From NCBI GenBank assembly GCA_021157415.1, contig JAGGWN010000059.1, positions 1 to 47,683 of the forward strand: a DNA stretch of 47,683 nucleotides, given 5' to 3'. The DNA is from Bacteroidales bacterium (GTDB taxonomy: Bacteria; Bacteroidota; Bacteroidia; Bacteroidales; VadinHA17). Positions 45,583 to 47,683 of this stretch are shown in pieces. The translations under genes and the position numbers were made by a program. Within the stretch, counting starts at the first letter, position 1, and the number at the start of each line of letters is the position of its first letter. A model generated the notes under the pieces. The model was given only the letters and a program-made list of their open reading frames with translations. It had not been told where the DNA came from and ran no database searches.

Positions 45583-46260
45583 ATGAGACAAGAAGACCTG
45601 GAAGACAATTACCGGCATAAGGGATTAAGGGAAAAGCTGGTAGAGGAGCTCCGCGGGAAAGGGATCACGTCAAAAGCGGTGTTGGACGCCATAAATAAAG
45701 TGCCGCGGCATTTGTTTATGGATACGGGTTTTTTGAATTATGCTTACAAAGACCAGGCTTTTCCGATAGGTGCCGGTCAGACGATATCACAACCTTACAC
45801 GGTGGCTTTTCAAACGGAGCTGCTGGATATTCAAAAAGGGGATAAAGTGCTGGAGATAGGTACGGGATCGGGATATCAGACGGCCGTATTGCTGGAACTG
45901 GGAGCCCGGGTGTTTACGATAGAACGTCAGAAAGAACTGTTCCTCAACTCGCAGGCATTGCTCACACGCCTGGGATACCATCCGAGGTTTTTTTATGGCG
46001 ACGGCTATAAAGGACTGCCTGCTTTTGCTCCTTTTGAAAAAATCCTGATCACGGCAGCTGCTCCCGAGATCCCAGATACCTTGATCCGGCAACTAAAGAA
46101 TAACGGGATTCTCGTGGCACCGGTAGGCGGAGAGACACAGGAAATGACACGCGTGATAAAACATAGTCGTGATGATGTTGATGTGACCAAACACGGTTAC
46201 TTTGTCTTTGTCCCTATGATGAAAGGAACCAACGGCCGTAACGGAACATCCGACAAATAA
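45583..46260 (+). CDS. pcm: Protein-L-isoaspartate O-methyltransferase
   Basis: A 225-residue SAM methyltransferase that starts repair of isoaspartyl damage in proteins. Visible are VPRHLFM (about 45-51), GAGQTISQPYTVAFQTELL (about 66-84, substrate region), and the SAM motif VLEIGTGSGYQTAVL (about 89-103), followed by the late LVAPVGG. Full length, with a normal N-terminus. The metallo-hydrolase gene follows 22 bases later, suggesting one transcript. Confidence 0.95.
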   Translation: MRQEDLEDNYRHKGLREKLVEELRGKGITSKAVLDAINKVPRHLFMDTGFLNYAYKDQAFPIGAGQTISQPYTVAFQTELLDIQKGDKVLEIGTGSGYQTAVLLELGARVFTIERQKELFLNSQALLTRLGYHPRFFYGDGYKGLPAFAPFEKILITAAAPEIPDTLIRQLKNNGILVAPVGGETQEMTRVIKHSRDDVDVTKHGYFVFVPMMKGTNGRNGTSDK

Positions 46261-46282
46261 TCAAATACCCGATCTTGCCGGG

Positions 46283-46960
46283 ATGAGCAGAAAGAAATCA
46301 AAGAAAAAAACCATGAGACAAAAACCGGGAGTAAAAAAATTTGTTTTCAATCCTTTTCAGGAAAACACCTATGTATTGTATGAGCCGGAAGGTGCCTGTG
46401 TGATTATTGATCCCGGAAACAACTCCCCGGAAGAAGAAGAGGAGCTTCTTTCCTTTATCAGCGATCAGCATTTACAGCCTATGCACATTTTGCTGACACA
46501 TGGACATCTGGATCACGTATGTGGGGCTCCTTTCTGTTTTGAAAAATTCGGACTCAGGCCCAAAATCCATCCGGATGATCTCTCTTTATACCGGACCGTA
46601 AAAATGCAGGGAGAGATGTTTTCTTTCCCTGTGGCAGATATGCCGGAGGCGGAAAAGCTGCTCATGGAACCCCTGACGGTTGGAGACATAACCATGGAAG
46701 TGATCCGTATGCCGGGGCATACACCCGGCGGGACAGCCTATTATGACCGGGCACATGGACTGCTCTTTTCCGGTGATGTTCTGTTCAGGGGGAGCATAGG
46801 TCGTACCGACCTGATGGGAGGGGACTATAACCTGCTTATGAACAGTATAAAAACAGAGATCCTGGAAAAAATGGATGAGGAGGTCAGGGTGTTTCCGGGC
46901 CATGGCCCGGAAACTACCGTTGGCTATGAGGCACGCAGCAACCCGTTTCTGGATTTTTAA
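46283..46960 (+). CDS. Metallo-beta-lactamase fold hydrolase (glyoxalase II-like)
   Basis: Up to 225 residues. THGHLDHV (about 72-79) carries the HxHxDH zinc motif; further zinc ligands are His in MPGHTPGG (about 147), Asp in LFSGDVLF (about 166) and His in FPGHGPET (about 208). The fold and NPFQENTYVLYE start match the YcbL/glyoxalase-II-like group that cleaves thioesters, though substrate specificity is unknown. A later ATG at 46313 (MRQKPGVKKF) would remove a lysine-rich start and is an equally good start. Confidence 0.92.
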   Translation: MSRKKSKKKTMRQKPGVKKFVFNPFQENTYVLYEPEGACVIIDPGNNSPEEEEELLSFISDQHLQPMHILLTHGHLDHVCGAPFCFEKFGLRPKIHPDDLSLYRTVKMQGEMFSFPVADMPEAEKLLMEPLTVGDITMEVIRMPGHTPGGTAYYDRAHGLLFSGDVLFRGSIGRTDLMGGDYNLLMNSIKTEILEKMDEEVRVFPGHGPETTVGYEARSNPFLDF

Positions 46961-47160
46961 TCCGCCTTCGCGTTCCGTTATGGCCACCTACTGTGCCTTT
47001 CATAGCCTTGTTGGCGAAGAAAGGCGCTAAAGCTTCCCCGGGCGGCCCTAGCCTGTGGCCGAGGCCTCAGCGACAGCGGTCCTGCCCGAATGAATTTGTT
47101 CAGGCGGGCGGACGGGCCTGCCCCCGGCGTATTTCATCAAGAACGAAACCTGTATTTTCG
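46961..47160. repeat. GC-rich structured intergenic block
   Basis: The stretch from about 46962 to 47130 is far richer in G+C than its surroundings and has no plausible reading frame. It contains GGCCGAGGCC near 47057, CCTGCCCG (47081-47088), GGCGGGC (47103-47109) and GCCTGCC (47116-47122), which can form two alternative hairpins. It resembles a dispersed repetitive element more than a gene, but copy number cannot be judged from one window. Confidence 0.5.
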
Positions 47161-47195
47161 AATTGAAAATTTATTTCGTTACATGATTTTTGTAG

Positions 47196-47226
47196 TTTGT
47201 TTTACTCATCCCTTTTTCTATTTTTA
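47196..47226 (+). promoter_or_regulatory. Promoter candidate for gcvP
   Basis: TTTG at 47196-47199, a 19-base spacer and TATTTTTA at 47219-47226 match the Bacteroidota consensus except for the last base. The expected start near 47233 gives a leader of about 28 bases. Confidence 0.5.
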
Positions 47227-47260
47227 GCCGGAATTATTTACTAACGTAAAACATGTTTTC

Positions 47261-47683
47261 ATGACACCTTATACTTTTGCCGACCGCCATATCGGTCCGC
47301 GTGATAACGATATCCGGCAGATGCTGGAAGTGGTTGGGGAAAAATCTCTGGACTCGCTGATTGACAAGGTAATTCCCCCGGATATCCTCTTGGATGAAGA
47401 TTTCGAAATTCCGGCCATGTCGGAAGACGAATACCTGAAATACCTCAAGAAAATTGCATCGGAAAACAAGCTCTTCCGTTCCTACATCGGTATGGGATAT
47501 TACAATACGGTCTTTCCGGCCGTGATCCAAAGAAATATCCTGGAGAACCCTTCCTGGTACACCTCGTACACTCCCTATCAGGCTGAGATTTCGCAGGGCA
47601 GGCTGGAAGCTTTGTTGAATTTTCAGACGGTGCTTATCGATCTGACCGCTTTACCTCTGGCCAACTCTTCGTTGCTGGATGAA
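47261..47683 (+). CDS. gcvP: Glycine dehydrogenase (decarboxylating), P protein, 3' end outside window
   Basis: The first 141 residues are present. The N-terminus [11 protein letters not shown]-type sequence (here [16 protein letters not shown], residues 2-17) and the later [15 protein letters not shown] and [19 protein letters not shown] are diagnostic of the glycine cleavage P protein. The PLP lysine lies beyond the edge. The enzyme decarboxylates glycine and passes the aminomethyl group to the lipoylated H protein. The frame stays open to the last base, so this is truncation by the window and not a mutation. Confidence 0.96.
   Translation, partial: MTPYTFADRHIGPRDNDIRQMLEVVGEKSLDSLIDKVIPPDILLDEDFEIPAMSEDEYLKYLKKIASENKLFRSYIGMGYYNTVFPAVIQRNILENPSWYTSYTPYQAEISQGRLEALLNFQTVLIDLTALPLANSSLLDE

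Overview
The window is ordinary chromosome from a member of the Bacteroidota, most likely an anaerobic Bacteroidales/Marinilabiliales-type lineage. The evidence is: several promoters of the TTTG-N19-TAnnTTTG type; almost no Shine-Dalgarno sequences; Bacteroidota-typical families (DUF3467 after rpoC, DUF4294, a PorT-like barrel, a lipoprotein TamA variant); and the gene order rpsU-xerC-hpf-tRNA(Thr,Tyr,Gly,Thr)-tuf-tRNA(Trp)-secE-nusG-rplKAJL-rpoBC. No plasmid, phage, IS, CRISPR or defence island was found.

Layout. 1-2867 (-) is the N-terminal part of a large secreted multidomain lamin-tail (LTD) protein that runs off the left edge. 3.1-5.8 kb holds a nitroreductase, a malate/lactate-dehydrogenase-family oxidoreductase and an SDR. 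5.9-13 kb holds purL, menG/ubiE, a PorT-like type IX secretion barrel, a SpoU rRNA/tRNA methylase and TamL. 13-17 kb holds pyruvate kinase, a sodium:solute (NSS) transporter and a helix-hairpin-helix protein. 17.2-32.3 kb is the translation/transcription core: bS21, XerC-like recombinase, hibernation factor, five tRNAs, EF-Tu, SecE, NusG, L11, L1, L10, L7/L12, RpoB, RpoC and DUF3467. 32.5-36.6 kb holds a coiled-coil membrane protein, PBP1A, a GNAT acetyltransferase and a 5'-decapitated amidase pseudogene. 36.7-40.8 kb holds a serine hydrolase, folA, a POT-like transporter and a DUF3267 protein. 40.9-47.7 kb holds DUF4294, elbB, thpR, an undecaprenyl-phosphate sugar transferase with a divergent Gfo/Idh/MocA-like protein, pcm, a metallo-hydrolase and the start of gcvP.

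What stands out. (1) Five separate intergenic loci carry degenerate direct repeats with the same 7-nt period but different unit sequences. Three begin exactly at, or within a few bases of, a stop codon and one lies just after a tRNA. This looks like an intergenic heptad-repeat family. (2) hpf has a near-perfect Shine-Dalgarno, unlike any other gene inspected here, and sits two genes from rpsU, whose product bS21 is known to mask the anti-SD in Bacteroidia. (3) A perfect 14-bp GNRA-capped hairpin with a U-tract separates rplL from rpoB. (4) The amidase remnant abuts the GNAT start codon, marking a recombination junction. (5) A GC-rich structured block of about 170 bp precedes gcvP.

All assignments come from reading the sequence and recalling family features; no database search was run. 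Functions of the DUF proteins, the LTD protein and the coiled-coil protein are not known.
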